Shown here one piece after another: positions 8,741 to 18,044 of a stretch of DNA of 64,000 nt (position 1 is its first letter; every line of letters starts with the position of its first letter). Where the stretch lies: assembly GCF_012933445.1 (NCBI RefSeq), contig NZ_JABBNC010000020.1:1-64000 (forward strand), given 5' to 3'. The position numbers were made by a program, and so were the translations under genes. The DNA is from Actinoplanes sp. TBRC 11911 (GTDB lineage: Bacteria; Actinomycetota; Actinomycetes; Mycobacteriales; Micromonosporaceae). The notes beneath the pieces are model-generated. The model ran no database searches. It had not been told where the DNA came from and saw only the letters and a program-made list of their open reading frames with translations.

Positions 8741-9700
8741 TTACAGCTCGACGAAAGAAGCGATGAAGCGCTCGGCGTCCAGGGCGGCGGCACATCCCGT
8801 ACCGGCCGCGGTGATCGCCTGACGGTAGGTGTGGTCGACCAGATCGCCGGCCGCGAAGACACCCACCTGGTTGGTGCGCGTGGTCGGCGCCTCGACCTTC
8901 ACGTAGCCGTCGTCGTCCAGCTCGACCTGACCCTTGAACAGCTCGCTGCGCGGGTCGTGGCCGATCGCGACGAAGACGCCGGTGACGTCGAGGTGCTTGG
9001 TCTCGCCGGTCTGCACGTTCCGCAGCCGCGCACCGTTGACCTTGCCGTCCTCGCCGAGGATCTCCTCGACGACCGAGTTCCACTCGACCTTGATCTTCGG
9101 GTTGTTCAGCGCGCGCTGCTGCATGACCTTGCTGGCCCGGAAGGAGTCGCGCCGGTGCACGATCGTCACGGTCTCGGCGAAGCGGGTGAGGAAGGTGGCC
9201 TCCTCCATCGCGGAGTCACCGCCGCCGACCACGATGATGTGCTGGTTGCGGAAGAAGAAGCCGTCACAGGTCGCACACGACGAGACGCCGTGACCGAGCA
9301 ACTCCTGCTCGCCGGGCACGCCCAGCGGCCGCCACGCGGAACCGGTGGCGAGAATCACAGCCCGCGCCCAGTACTCCTTCTCGCCGACCCAGACGGTCTT
9401 GAGACCCTCGGTGCCGGCCTCGGTCGGGCGGTCGCCCAGCTCGACCCGCGTGGCGTCGTCGATGATGAACTCGGCGCCGAACTTCTCCGCCTGCGCGCGC
9501 ATGTTGTCCATCAGATCCGGGCCCATGACGCCGTCCCGGAAGCCCGGGAAGTTTTCCACCTCGGTGGTGGTCATCAGAGCGCCACCAGACTGGGCGCCCT
9601 CGATCACAAGCGGGTTGAGGTTTGCCCGGGCCGCGTACAGCGCGGCGGTATACCCGGCCGGTCCCGAACCGACGATGATCAGATTGCGGACCTCGTCCAC
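8741..9700 (-). CDS. trxB: thioredoxin-disulfide reductase
   Basis: A 319-residue flavoprotein of normal length. The N-terminal FAD motif is IVGSGPAGYTAALYAAR, the redox centre CATCD lies near residue 142, the NADPH-binding VVGGGDSAMEEA follows, and the C-terminal FAD loop is GVFAAGDLVDHTYRQA. It transfers electrons from NADPH to the thioredoxin encoded next. The locus (sigM, anti-sigma, trxB, trxA) matches that of other actinobacteria, where SigM responds to oxidative stress. Confidence 0.97.
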   Translation of the reverse strand: MDEVRNLIIVGSGPAGYTAALYAARANLNPLVIEGAQSGGALMTTTEVENFPGFRDGVMGPDLMDNMRAQAEKFGAEFIIDDATRVELGDRPTEAGTEGLKTVWVGEKEYWARAVILATGSAWRPLGVPGEQELLGHGVSSCATCDGFFFRNQHIIVVGGGDSAMEEATFLTRFAETVTIVHRRDSFRASKVMQQRALNNPKIKVEWNSVVEEILGEDGKVNGARLRNVQTGETKHLDVTGVFVAIGHDPRSELFKGQVELDDDGYVKVEAPTTRTNQVGVFAAGDLVDHTYRQAITAAGTGCAAALDAERFIASFVEL

Positions 9701-9835
9701 TGCCGACTCCTGTCATTTCGATTGCCGCGGGCACTGCCCGGCGACACTGCACGCTAGAACGTCATGCTGGCACGCGCCATTCCCGCGCCGGTCGGCGGTG
9801 GCCGGCCTCACGGAAGACAACCGTTGAGACGTCAA

Positions 9836-10666
9836 TCAGCGTACCGGCACCTTGCCGAGAGTGGCGGGGCCACTTCCTGGCGTGCCGCACTCCGGACCGC
9901 TCGCCCAGGCCCATGCGCCGTTCGCGGCGGTGAACCGGACGATCAGCGCGGGGGATCCGTCGAACTTCGCATAGTCGACCGATTGCACCGAAATCATGCC
10001 ACCGGCGTTCGCCCGCTGGATGGCGTCGAGGCAGGCCTGCAGACCCTGGCCCGGGTCGAGCCGGCCGAGCGGAACCGATGCTGACGCGCCGGATCGATCC
10101 TTCGGTGCGGCGGGTGCGTTCAGATCGGGTGCCGTGAGCGTCTGCGCCGCCGCGCCGCCCAGCGTCGCCTGCGTGTAGTTGGTGCCGGTGGAGAGGATCT
10201 GGGGGCTCGCCGCCGACTCCGCGGAGCCGGCCGCGGCGCTGGTCGCCGTGTCCTGCGAGCGGGAGTCGCGGCCGGCGAGGTAATCCACGCCGAACCCGAC
10301 GAAAGCGACTAAACCGGCAGCCACGGCGATCGGTGCGGCCCAGCGCAGCCGGCGACGGGCGCGCCTGGCCGGTACGCGGGGAGTGGTGTCGCCACCGTCG
10401 ATCACGGTCATCGCGGGCGGCGGGTTGCGGAACATCGCATCCAGGCTCGCGGCCAGCTCGTCCGGCATCGGCTCCGGCCCGAGGCGGCCCAACTCGGCAC
10501 TCACCAGGTCGATGCCGCCGGTCAGTGACTCGTACGCCGTACGCCAATCGGGGTCCTCGGCGATGCGGGTGGCCACGGCGGTCTCGTCCGGCGTGCCCGC
10601 CAGCGCACCCCCGATGTAGTCGGCCAGCAGGTCGATGTCGACCCCGCCGAACTCGGCCCCGCTCAC
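9836..10666 (-). CDS. membrane anti-sigma factor of SigM
   Basis: A 276-residue protein with an N-terminal cytoplasmic region (acidic, about 105 residues) resembling anti-sigma domains, a basic stretch RRARRRLRW, one transmembrane helix at about residues 108-130, and an extracytoplasmic Ala/Ser/Thr-rich segment ending in a C-terminal domain with two cysteines (CLDAIQ and GPECG). The GTG start overlaps the sigM stop by four bases (GTGA), so the two are translationally coupled as expected for sigma/anti-sigma pairs. It corresponds in position to RsmA/Rv3912. It would hold SigM at the membrane until a signal releases it. Confidence 0.82.
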   Translation of the reverse strand: MSGAEFGGVDIDLLADYIGGALAGTPDETAVATRIAEDPDWRTAYESLTGGIDLVSAELGRLGPEPMPDELAASLDAMFRNPPPAMTVIDGGDTTPRVPARRARRRLRWAAPIAVAAGLVAFVGFGVDYLAGRDSRSQDTATSAAAGSAESAASPQILSTGTNYTQATLGGAAAQTLTAPDLNAPAAPKDRSGASASVPLGRLDPGQGLQACLDAIQRANAGGMISVQSVDYAKFDGSPALIVRFTAANGAWAWASGPECGTPGSGPATLGKVPVR

Positions 10667-11328
10667 CCGCGGTCCCTCCGATCCTGTGCTCCCGGCAGCG
10701 GTGTGGCCGAAGCCGGTTCCGATGAGACGCTTCCGGGCGCCTCCGGGTTCCCGCCGGGCGGTGGGGACTCACGCAGGTAGCCCAAGGTCAGCGCCATCCG
10801 GGCACGACCGCGGGCGCACCGGCTCTTGATCGTGCCCTCGGCGACGCCCAGGATCTCGGCGGCCTCGGCCACCGCGTAGCCCTGCACGTCGACCAGCACG
10901 ATCGCGGCTCGCTGGTCGGGCGGCAGCTTGGCGAGCGCCTCCCGGACGACCAGGGCGGTGTCATGATCGCTGGCTGGTGCCGCCGGTTCCACGCCCGCCG
11001 GCCGGTCGTCGGTGCGGCTGCCGTCCGGGAGCGGCACCGTCGGGTGCGCCTGCCGGCGGCGGATGCGGTCGAGGCAGGCGTTCACCACGATGCGGTGCAG
11101 CCAGGTCGTGACGGCCGAGTCGCCCCGGAAGCGCGCCGCGTTGCGATGCGCCGACAGCAGCGCATCCTGTACCGCGTCGGCGGCCTCCTCGCGGTCACCG
11201 ATCGTCCGCAGCGCCACCGCCCACAGCCGGTCGCGGTGACGCCGGACGAGTTCGGCGAACGCCTCGCGGTCGCCGTCGACGTGGGCACGCAACAGCTCGG
11301 CGTCGCTCGGTGCGTCGGCGGACCTCAC
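10663..11328 (-). CDS. sigM: ECF RNA polymerase sigma factor SigM
   Basis: A 221-residue group 4 sigma factor. Region 2 is seen as AFAELVRRHRDRLW, DREEAADAVQDALL and TTWLHRIVVNACLDRIRRR; region 4 as LPPDQRAAIVLVDVQGYAV, EAAEILGVAEGTIKSRCARGRA. A 35-residue Pro/Ser-rich tail follows region 4. Only 21 bp separate it from the pseudokinase gene upstream, so it is probably read through from murJ. Neighbours trxB, trxA and the coupled anti-sigma gene support the SigM name rather than another ECF sigma. Confidence 0.92.
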   Translation of the reverse strand: MRSADAPSDAELLRAHVDGDREAFAELVRRHRDRLWAVALRTIGDREEAADAVQDALLSAHRNAARFRGDSAVTTWLHRIVVNACLDRIRRRQAHPTVPLPDGSRTDDRPAGVEPAAPASDHDTALVVREALAKLPPDQRAAIVLVDVQGYAVAEAAEILGVAEGTIKSRCARGRARMALTLGYLRESPPPGGNPEAPGSVSSEPASATPLPGAQDRRDRG

Positions 11329-11349
11329 GCGAGCAATTTAGCGGACCCC

Positions 11350-12891
11350 TCAGAACCCGGTCAGCTCGATCTTGTTGACGCTCACCTGGTAGCGGTCGCC
11401 GTCCTCGGCGCGCGGCAGCTCGGTCAGGAACACGAGCACGTACTGGTACTTCTGGTTCGGGTCGAAGACCGAGAACACCTGACGGGTGCCGTCCGTCTTC
11501 TCGGTGTCGCCGTCGCCGAGCTTCTTGTACGTGTCGACGATCTTCTTGTCGCCGCTCGAGTTGTCGCCGTAGTCGGCCGGACCGGTGCGGATGTCCATGG
11601 CCACGCCCGGTGAGGACGTCTCCACCGTGATCTCGGCGAGGCGTCGAGGCGTACCCAGGTTGATCAGGACGCCCATGCCCTTCTTCAGATTTCCGAAGTC
11701 GGCGGTGTTGAAGCGCTGCGTCTGCCACACCGTGTTCGGGTCGTTGTCGACCGTGTACTTGGCCTGGGCGCTGTCCTGCCGTTCGCCCTTCGGCGGGTCG
11801 ACCATGCGGACCATCGAGGCGCTGAGCGGGATCGTCTTGGGCTGCGCGACGGGCGTCTCGCTCGGGTCGTCGGTCTTGCCCGTGGTGGCGGTGGTGCCGG
11901 CGCCCGCCTGGTTCGTGGCCTTCGGCCCGGGATCGCTCGAACTGGTGATCGCGCGGATGCCGAAGACAAGACCGACGATCGCGATCACGGCGAGCGCCGC
12001 GACCCCGACCACGATCTTCGGAGTGCTGCGGGCCGGTTCGGTCGTCGTGTTCTGCGCGAAGCGGAGCGGACCGGCGTCCTCGTAGTCGTCCTCGGCGGCG
12101 GCGTCCAGCCGGGCCAGCTCGGCGGCGAGCGCGTCCGCCTCGGGGGCGGCGACCCGCTTGTCGAGCAGGTCCATCGTCAGGTCGTCGAGGTACGCCGGGA
12201 CGCCGGCGCGGATCTGCCGGGGCGTCGCCGGGTTTCCGCTGCCGTCCCGGTTCGCGTCCGGCAGGGCGGACGCACCGACCTCGGCGTGCGGCCAGTGACC
12301 GGTCAGGGAGTAATAGAGAATGGCGCCGACCGCGCGAACGTCGGTCTCATGATCGTCGGCCGAGTCGGCGCGCGCGTCGGCCAGGACCACCCGGCCGTCG
12401 TCGGCGATCAGCGTCGTCCCGGGGTGCACGTTGCCGTGCACCATGCCGGTGGCGTGCACCGCGGTCAGCGCGTCGGCCAGCGCGTGGGCGATCGTCGTGG
12501 CCCGGGCCGGGTCGAGCGGGCCCTCGTGGGTCACCAGATCGCGCAGCGACTCGCCGTCGACCCACTCGCGCACCACATACGCCCGGGCGCCCTCGTCGAT
12601 GGCGTCGTAGACGCCGACCAGATTGGGGTGGATCACCCGGCTGGCGTCGACCGCGGCCTGCAGCATCTCGGCGGCGGGGTCGCCACCGGGCCGGCGCAGC
12701 ACCACCGCGACCGGGCGGCGCAGAATGACGTCGACGCCGCGCCAGACCTGACGGCCCGCGCTGTCGTCGTTGACGTGCTCTTCAAGCTGGTACCGCTCGG
12801 CCAGGATCTCACCGACGGTGGGTGCACCGAAGGTCATGACCGGTCCGTCCGCATCGGCCGCGGTCTCGTGGCCTTCGCCGACCTGGGTCAC
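11350..12891 (-). CDS. membrane pseudokinase (MviN-associated type)
   Basis: About 513 residues starting at GTG 12891 behind GAGGAGGAC. Residues about 35-250 follow the Ser/Thr kinase fold, but the catalytic loop reads HGNVHPGTT instead of HRDxxxxN and the DFG position reads LADAR, so phosphotransfer is unlikely. A transmembrane helix at about 297-318 follows, then a Thr/Pro linker and an extracellular domain (about 370-513) with a discoidin/carbohydrate-binding look (DNDPNTVWQTQRF). In mycobacteria an equivalent pseudokinase plus outer domain is fused to the C-terminus of MviN/MurJ and recruits FhaA; here it is a separate gene 3' of murJ. Confidence 0.85.
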   Translation of the reverse strand: MTQVGEGHETAADADGPVMTFGAPTVGEILAERYQLEEHVNDDSAGRQVWRGVDVILRRPVAVVLRRPGGDPAAEMLQAAVDASRVIHPNLVGVYDAIDEGARAYVVREWVDGESLRDLVTHEGPLDPARATTIAHALADALTAVHATGMVHGNVHPGTTLIADDGRVVLADARADSADDHETDVRAVGAILYYSLTGHWPHAEVGASALPDANRDGSGNPATPRQIRAGVPAYLDDLTMDLLDKRVAAPEADALAAELARLDAAAEDDYEDAGPLRFAQNTTTEPARSTPKIVVGVAALAVIAIVGLVFGIRAITSSSDPGPKATNQAGAGTTATTGKTDDPSETPVAQPKTIPLSASMVRMVDPPKGERQDSAQAKYTVDNDPNTVWQTQRFNTADFGNLKKGMGVLINLGTPRRLAEITVETSSPGVAMDIRTGPADYGDNSSGDKKIVDTYKKLGDGDTEKTDGTRQVFSVFDPNQKYQYVLVFLTELPRAEDGDRYQVSVNKIELTGF

Positions 12892-13128
12892 CCGTCCTCC
12901 TCGATGCTCCGCCACACGCGTCGTGTGCTGGCGCAACTACTGTTTCTGGACCGTACGACTATGCGCCGGAGCACACGCCGACACCGACCATACCCGCCCG
13001 GGGCCAGCCTTCGGGAGGTCGTCCCCCTGGCGCGGCTGGCTGCACATTTCCGCCGATCAGCTGGTGTGTCGTAGGTTACTCGGGCGAATTTCCTGGTCAG
13101 ATGGGGTGATCGAGATCACCTTGAACGA

Positions 13129-14895
13129 TCATCGCCCGATTTTCCGGCGAACCATCCCGACCACCTGGCTGACCTCCTGGACCCGCAGGGCGAAGGCAGC
13201 GCCCAGGTACGCGACGAGAATGATGGCCCCGCCGACGACGAGCTGGACGAACGCCTGACCGCGACCGGACGGCGCGCCGGCGCCCGGCAGCATGTGCACC
13301 ACCACAAGGCCGAGCACGGCTGCGATGGCGGCGGCGATCAGGACCCGCGCCAGAGCTCCGGCGACCGAGCCGAGGTTGAGCCGGCCGATCCGGCGACGCA
13401 GCACCGCCAGCGAGATCGCCGCGGACACCACGTACGAGATCGCGTTGCCGGCCGTCATGCCCGCCGCCGAGAGCGACTTGCTCAGCACCGCGGCGAGGAC
13501 CACGTACGCGCCGATCCGGACCGCCACCACGGGCAGATTGATCAGCGCGGCGGTCTTGTTGCCCTGCAGAGAATAAAAGGCGTACGTGCAGAGGTATTGA
13601 ATCGACAGCGGCATGACCGCGAACGCCGCGACCACCAGCACCGTGCCGGTGTCGAGGGCGGCCTGGTTGGTGAACGCGCCACCCTGGAAGAGCATCACCG
13701 AGAGGGGTGCGCCGAGCACGCCGTAGACGACCGCGATCGGCGCGAGCGCCGCCGCCACCAGCTTGATCCCTCGGGTGAGGTCGGCACTCACCTCGGAGAA
13801 GCGGCCCTCGGAGGCCGCCGCGCTCATCTTCGGCAGCAGCGCGGTCATCACCGAGACGCCGATGATGCCGTGCGCCATCATCGTCAGAAGGAAGACGTTG
13901 TTGAAGGCCAGCACGCTGGCGCTGTCCTTGCCCGCCACCCCGTTCAGGATGCGGACCACCGCGAAGATCGCGATCTGGTTGGCGGTGACGTAACAGAGCA
14001 TCCACCCGGCCAGCCGCCCGATCTCGCCCATGCCCAGCGATCGCGGTGCCCAGCGGAACTTCCAGGTGAAGCCGACCTTGCGCAGCGCGGGCAGCAGGCC
14101 GAGCGCCTGAGCCACCATGCCGAGCAGCGTGCCGCCGCCGATCAGCAGGATCCGGCCCGGCGTCATGTCCTCCGGCTGCAGGCCCTTCGTGGTGCCGAAG
14201 ACGCCGATGAAGATGCCGCAGGACGCGATCACCACGATGTTGTTCAGGATCGGCGCCCACATCGGCGCGGCGAAGTGACCCCGGACGTTCAGGACCGCGC
14301 CGATCAGCCCGGACAGACCGGTGAAGAAGATGATCGGCAGGATCAGGTACGCGAAGTGGGTGACCAGGCTGCGATAGGCGCCGTCGGTGTCGCTGCTCGA
14401 CTGGATCGCGGTGATCGCCGGCGCCAGCAGCACCACCAGAACCGTCGCGACGCCGAGCGAGACGATCGCGAAGCTGAGCAGCCGACGGGTGAATTCGAGG
14501 CCGCCGTCCGGATCGGCCTTGCGCCGCCGCACCAGCAGCGGGATCAGCACGCTGGACAGGATGCCGCCGAGCAGCAGCTCGTAGATCTGGCTGGGCAGGA
14601 AATACGCACTGGTGTACGCGTCGCCGATGCCCGCGCCCAGCGTCATGCCGATCAAGGCGTTCCGCACGAAGCCGATCAGCCGGCTGACGATGCTGCCCAG
14701 CGCCATGATCGCGCTGTTGGCCGTGGCGCTGCGGCCCTCACCGGCCGAGACCGGCTCCGGTGGTAAGGCCTGATCGCCTCCCGGCCCGCTCTGCGGCAGC
14801 GGCGAGTCCACCGAGATCAGCGTGACGCCGTCCTGCCGGATGGGGAATTCACCATCCGGGGTCGCATGCGCACTGCGATACAGGCCGCCACTCAC
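13129..14895 (-). CDS. murJ: lipid II flippase MurJ
   Basis: A 588-residue polytopic membrane protein of the MOP superfamily with about 14 hydrophobic helices after a 55-residue cytoplasmic lead. The signature SIVSRLIGFVRNALIGM opens helix 1 and SAYFLPSQIYELLLGG follows, as in MurJ/MviN. It moves lipid-linked peptidoglycan precursor across the membrane. The GTG start is preceded by GGGAG at proper distance. Length stops at the flippase core, without the kinase-like tail present in mycobacterial MviN; that part is supplied by the next gene. First gene of a run through sigM to cwlM. Confidence 0.93.
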   Translation of the reverse strand: MSGGLYRSAHATPDGEFPIRQDGVTLISVDSPLPQSGPGGDQALPPEPVSAGEGRSATANSAIMALGSIVSRLIGFVRNALIGMTLGAGIGDAYTSAYFLPSQIYELLLGGILSSVLIPLLVRRRKADPDGGLEFTRRLLSFAIVSLGVATVLVVLLAPAITAIQSSSDTDGAYRSLVTHFAYLILPIIFFTGLSGLIGAVLNVRGHFAAPMWAPILNNIVVIASCGIFIGVFGTTKGLQPEDMTPGRILLIGGGTLLGMVAQALGLLPALRKVGFTWKFRWAPRSLGMGEIGRLAGWMLCYVTANQIAIFAVVRILNGVAGKDSASVLAFNNVFLLTMMAHGIIGVSVMTALLPKMSAAASEGRFSEVSADLTRGIKLVAAALAPIAVVYGVLGAPLSVMLFQGGAFTNQAALDTGTVLVVAAFAVMPLSIQYLCTYAFYSLQGNKTAALINLPVVAVRIGAYVVLAAVLSKSLSAAGMTAGNAISYVVSAAISLAVLRRRIGRLNLGSVAGALARVLIAAAIAAVLGLVVVHMLPGAGAPSGRGQAFVQLVVGGAIILVAYLGAAFALRVQEVSQVVGMVRRKIGR

Positions 14896-14943
14896 CGATT
14901 ACTCCCGAGCTGTCCGAACACGGAATCACCATAAAGGGGTAGG

Positions 14944-15876
14944 TCACAGGTGGCGGCGCAGGAGGGTGCCAGGTTCGGCGCCGGCCAGGGTTTCGACCAT
15001 CCAGCATGCCTCGGCGGGCACAAGCGGCTCACTCAAGGCATCCAGCACCGTGGGATGATCGCAGCCGGCCTCGGTTAGCGCACCCAGCAGGGCGGGAATG
15101 GGCCGAAGGTCACCCGTGTCGAGGATGTGCCGGGCCAGCGGTCGCGTCCGGGCGTACCACGATTGGCTCGGCATGCGCTCCAGGAGCGCGGTGCACCGGC
15201 GTACGAGATCGGCCAGCAACTCACGCGGGAAGCGTGACCCACCTCGGACCTCGAGAAACGTTCGCGCCGGGCGGGTCAGCTCCGCGATGGCGGCCTCGTC
15301 GAGCACCTGCGGTGACGTGGCCGGAGGCGCCGGCCACCAGTCGGCGCTCGCGAAGAGCGGAAGCGGAGCCTGCTCCGGACCGGTCGGCGCGGGCGGCTCG
15401 ACGACGCGGCGCAGCGATCGGTACGCCGCCTCACGCATCGCCAGCACCGCGGGCTCGTCGTCGTCCGGGGTGGCCGGCGCGAACGGACCGAGCAACGCCA
15501 CCACCAGGCCGGGATGCGGCAGCATCGGATCGTCGAGGGCGATCACCCGGGCGAACAGATCGAGCTCCCACCAGCGCAACGCGGCCGGAAACGGCCCGCC
15601 GGGCGGTGCCGACGCCAGCGGGATCGGCGCGCTCGACGCGGGACCGCGCAGGCCCAGCGTGCGCTCGCCACTTGCCGGATCGACATCGAGCAGCAGGGCG
15701 TAGCCGCCGAGAACGGGGAAGGTCGCGCGCGGCTCACCCGCGTCGGGGTCGGTGATCGCGCCGGCGCCCGTCCAGAACTCAGGGTCCTCGCTCAGGCGGC
15801 GTAGCGCCTCGGAAACGGGCACCGCCCCATCCTGCCCGCTGAACTCGGCGATCGCCACGCCGGTTAGGCTGGTCAT
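14944..15876 (-). CDS. hypothetical protein divergent from pcnA
   Basis: A 310-residue, acidic, Pro/Ala-rich soluble protein without signal peptide or membrane segment. I recognise no domain; RWWELDLFARVIALDDPMLPHPGL and EVRGGSRFPRELLADLVRRC look like conserved helical stretches. Its ATG start lies only three bases from the ATG of pcnA on the other strand, so neither gene has room for a separate leader. It may share a transcript with murJ downstream (48 bp). Function unknown. Confidence 0.75.
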   Translation of the reverse strand: MTSLTGVAIAEFSGQDGAVPVSEALRRLSEDPEFWTGAGAITDPDAGEPRATFPVLGGYALLLDVDPASGERTLGLRGPASSAPIPLASAPPGGPFPAALRWWELDLFARVIALDDPMLPHPGLVVALLGPFAPATPDDDEPAVLAMREAAYRSLRRVVEPPAPTGPEQAPLPLFASADWWPAPPATSPQVLDEAAIAELTRPARTFLEVRGGSRFPRELLADLVRRCTALLERMPSQSWYARTRPLARHILDTGDLRPIPALLGALTEAGCDHPTVLDALSEPLVPAEACWMVETLAGAEPGTLLRRHL

Positions 15877-15879
15877 CCC

Positions 15880-17310
15880 ATGTCTGTGTTGAATGCCGCT
15901 CAGCAGAAAGCGGTCGCCGAACTGCTTCGTGTGTCCCCCGTCGCGGACGAGCTGGGGCGCCGGTTCGGCGTCGCCGGCCATGAGTTGCACCTGGTGGGCG
16001 GCTCGGTGCGGGACGCCTTGCTCGGTCGGCTCGGCGACGATCTCGACTTTTGCACGGACGCGCGGCCGGAGCAGACGCTCGCGGTGGTGTCGGGCTGGGC
16101 GGACGCGATCTGGGAGACCGGGCGCGAGTTCGGGACGATCGGGATCCAGAAAAACGGTCTGCGGATCGAGATCACGACATTCCGGGCGGAAGCGTACGAC
16201 GGGGTGACCCGGAATCCGACCGTCTCCTATGGAAAGACGCTGCTCGAGGATCTCTCGCGGCGCGATTTCACGATCAACGCGATGGCCGTGTCGGTGCCCG
16301 GTCACGTCTTCACGGACCCGTTCGGCGGGCTTCAAGATCTTTCAGACCAATTGATCCGTACGCCTGCGGCACCGTCGTTGTCGTTCGGCGATGATCCACT
16401 TCGGATGTTGCGAGCCGCCCGATTTGCCGCGAAATTGCAGTTTAAAGTGGACGAATCGGTTGTTTCCGCCATGCGGGATATGGCCACTGATCTGGGCCGG
16501 ATCACCGCGGAACGGATCCGGGACGAATTCACCAAGCTGCTGTCCGCCGTCGATCCGGTGACCGGGCTGCGATTGCTGGTCGACACCAGCTTGGCCGATC
16601 AGTTCATTCCCGAAATTTCCGGACTTAAGCTTGAGATCGACGAGCACGCGCAGCACAAGGACGTCTACGAGCACACGCTGATCGTCGTGCAGAACGCGAT
16701 CCGGCTCGAGGGCGACTCCGGCCCCGACTTCGTGCTGCGGATGTCCGCGCTCATGCACGACGTCGGCAAGCCGGCCACGAAGGCGGTCGGTCGCGACGGC
16801 CGGGTCAGCTTCCACCACCACGAGGTCGTCGGCGCGCGGCTCACCAAGCAGCGCATGAAGGCGATGAAGTACCCCAAGGACGTCACCGCCGAGGTGGTCG
16901 AGCTGGTCGCTCTCCACCTGCGCTTTTACGGGTACGGGCGGGGCGAGTGGACGGATTCGGCGGTGCGGCGCTACGTCACCGACGCCGGGCCGCTGCTGCT
17001 GCGCCTGCACAAGCTCACCCGCTCCGACGTGACGACCCGCAACAAGCGCAAGGCCGCCCAGCTCGCCGCCGACTACGACGCGCTCGAGGACCGGATCGAC
17101 CGGATCGCCGCCGAGGAGGATCTGGCACGGGTCCGGCCCGACCTGGACGGCAACGCGATCATGGAGCTGCTGGGCGTGGCGCCCGGACCGGTTGTCGGTG
17201 AGGCTTGGCGTTATCTGAAGGAGCTGCGGCTCGACCGGGGGCCGCTGAACCGCGACGAGGCCGAGGCCGAGCTCTTCAAATGGGCTCGGGACAACGGTCA
17301 TTTGAGCTAG
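15880..17310 (+). CDS. pcnA: CCA tRNA nucleotidyltransferase
   Basis: A 476-residue class II nucleotidyltransferase. LVGGSVRDALLG and DDLDFCTDA (the catalytic DxD) lie near residues 38-58, RRDFTINAMAV follows, then the head/neck region and an HD domain with MHDVGKP and FHHHEVVGA near residues 290-320. It adds or repairs the 3' CCA of tRNAs. Actinobacterial members are named PcnA although they are CCA enzymes. The ATG start at 15880 allows no upstream ribosome-binding site outside the opposite gene; leaderless translation is plausible. Its stop overlaps the next start (TAGTG). Confidence 0.95.
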   Translation: MSVLNAAQQKAVAELLRVSPVADELGRRFGVAGHELHLVGGSVRDALLGRLGDDLDFCTDARPEQTLAVVSGWADAIWETGREFGTIGIQKNGLRIEITTFRAEAYDGVTRNPTVSYGKTLLEDLSRRDFTINAMAVSVPGHVFTDPFGGLQDLSDQLIRTPAAPSLSFGDDPLRMLRAARFAAKLQFKVDESVVSAMRDMATDLGRITAERIRDEFTKLLSAVDPVTGLRLLVDTSLADQFIPEISGLKLEIDEHAQHKDVYEHTLIVVQNAIRLEGDSGPDFVLRMSALMHDVGKPATKAVGRDGRVSFHHHEVVGARLTKQRMKAMKYPKDVTAEVVELVALHLRFYGYGRGEWTDSAVRRYVTDAGPLLLRLHKLTRSDVTTRNKRKAAQLAADYDALEDRIDRIAAEEDLARVRPDLDGNAIMELLGVAPGPVVGEAWRYLKELRLDRGPLNRDEAEAELFKWARDNGHLS

Positions 17311-18011
17311 TGGACGGCCGCTTCGGGCCCTATTTCTCATGGGAGCCCTATGATGGCGACCCGGCGTGGCGGCCGCTGGCGGAACTGCTCGACGCGGAGG
17401 TCGCCGCCTCGCGGGTGGAGCTGGCGCGTCGCCGGCTGTCGGAGTTGAGCCGTTCCCAGGTGGGGTCGCGTGTCGCCGCGTCGATAACCTTCCTCGGTAT
17501 CGCGTCGCGGCTGGTGTCGCCGATGCTCGGCGGCGCGGTCGTCGACGGCGTCATGCCGCTGCCGGACATTTCGCTTATGTGGTGGCGGCCGGTCGAGGGC
17601 GGGCCGTTGCCGATCGCGTGCCGCGACCTGGCGCGGGGTGCCGGGGTCGCGGCGATGACCGAGCTGGTCGAGCCGTTCCTTACGGTGTTCCGGCAGCGGT
17701 TCGGGCTATCCGACCATGTGCTCTGGGGCAACGTCGCCTCCGCGCTGGGCGGTGCCAACGGCATGATCGCCGACGCCGCGCCCTCGCTGGCGGCTCGCAG
17801 CGCCGGGATCGTCGAGGAAGCGCTTGCCGTGCCGCCGCTGCTCGGGATGGCCACGCTGGTGCGACCGTCGCCGGCCCGGGAGCGGTGGTTTTTGGTGCGC
17901 CGGAATTGCTGCCTGTACTACCGGATCCCGGGTGGCGGCATGTGCGGGGACTGCGTGCTGACGCCGGAGGACGTACGGCTGCGGCAGTGGCAGTCGGTTC
18001 TCGCCCGCTGA
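17310..18011 (+). CDS. FhuF-like (2Fe-2S) ferric-siderophore reductase family protein
   Basis: About 233 residues if the GTG at 17310, which shares its first base with the last base of the pcnA stop, is used; an ATG at 17280 is possible but overlaps pcnA. The C-terminus carries CC-x10-C-x2-C (NCCLYYRIPGGGMCGDC), the hallmark [2Fe-2S] ligand set of the FhuF family. FhuF reduces iron in siderophore complexes. The rest is Ala/Leu-rich and helical. No iron transport genes are adjacent, so the physiological substrate is open. Confidence 0.82.
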   Translation: MDGRFGPYFSWEPYDGDPAWRPLAELLDAEVAASRVELARRRLSELSRSQVGSRVAASITFLGIASRLVSPMLGGAVVDGVMPLPDISLMWWRPVEGGPLPIACRDLARGAGVAAMTELVEPFLTVFRQRFGLSDHVLWGNVASALGGANGMIADAAPSLAARSAGIVEEALAVPPLLGMATLVRPSPARERWFLVRRNCCLYYRIPGGGMCGDCVLTPEDVRLRQWQSVLAR

Positions 18012-18044
18012 AAAGTTGTCGTACCCCCGGGGCAGAATCGAGGC

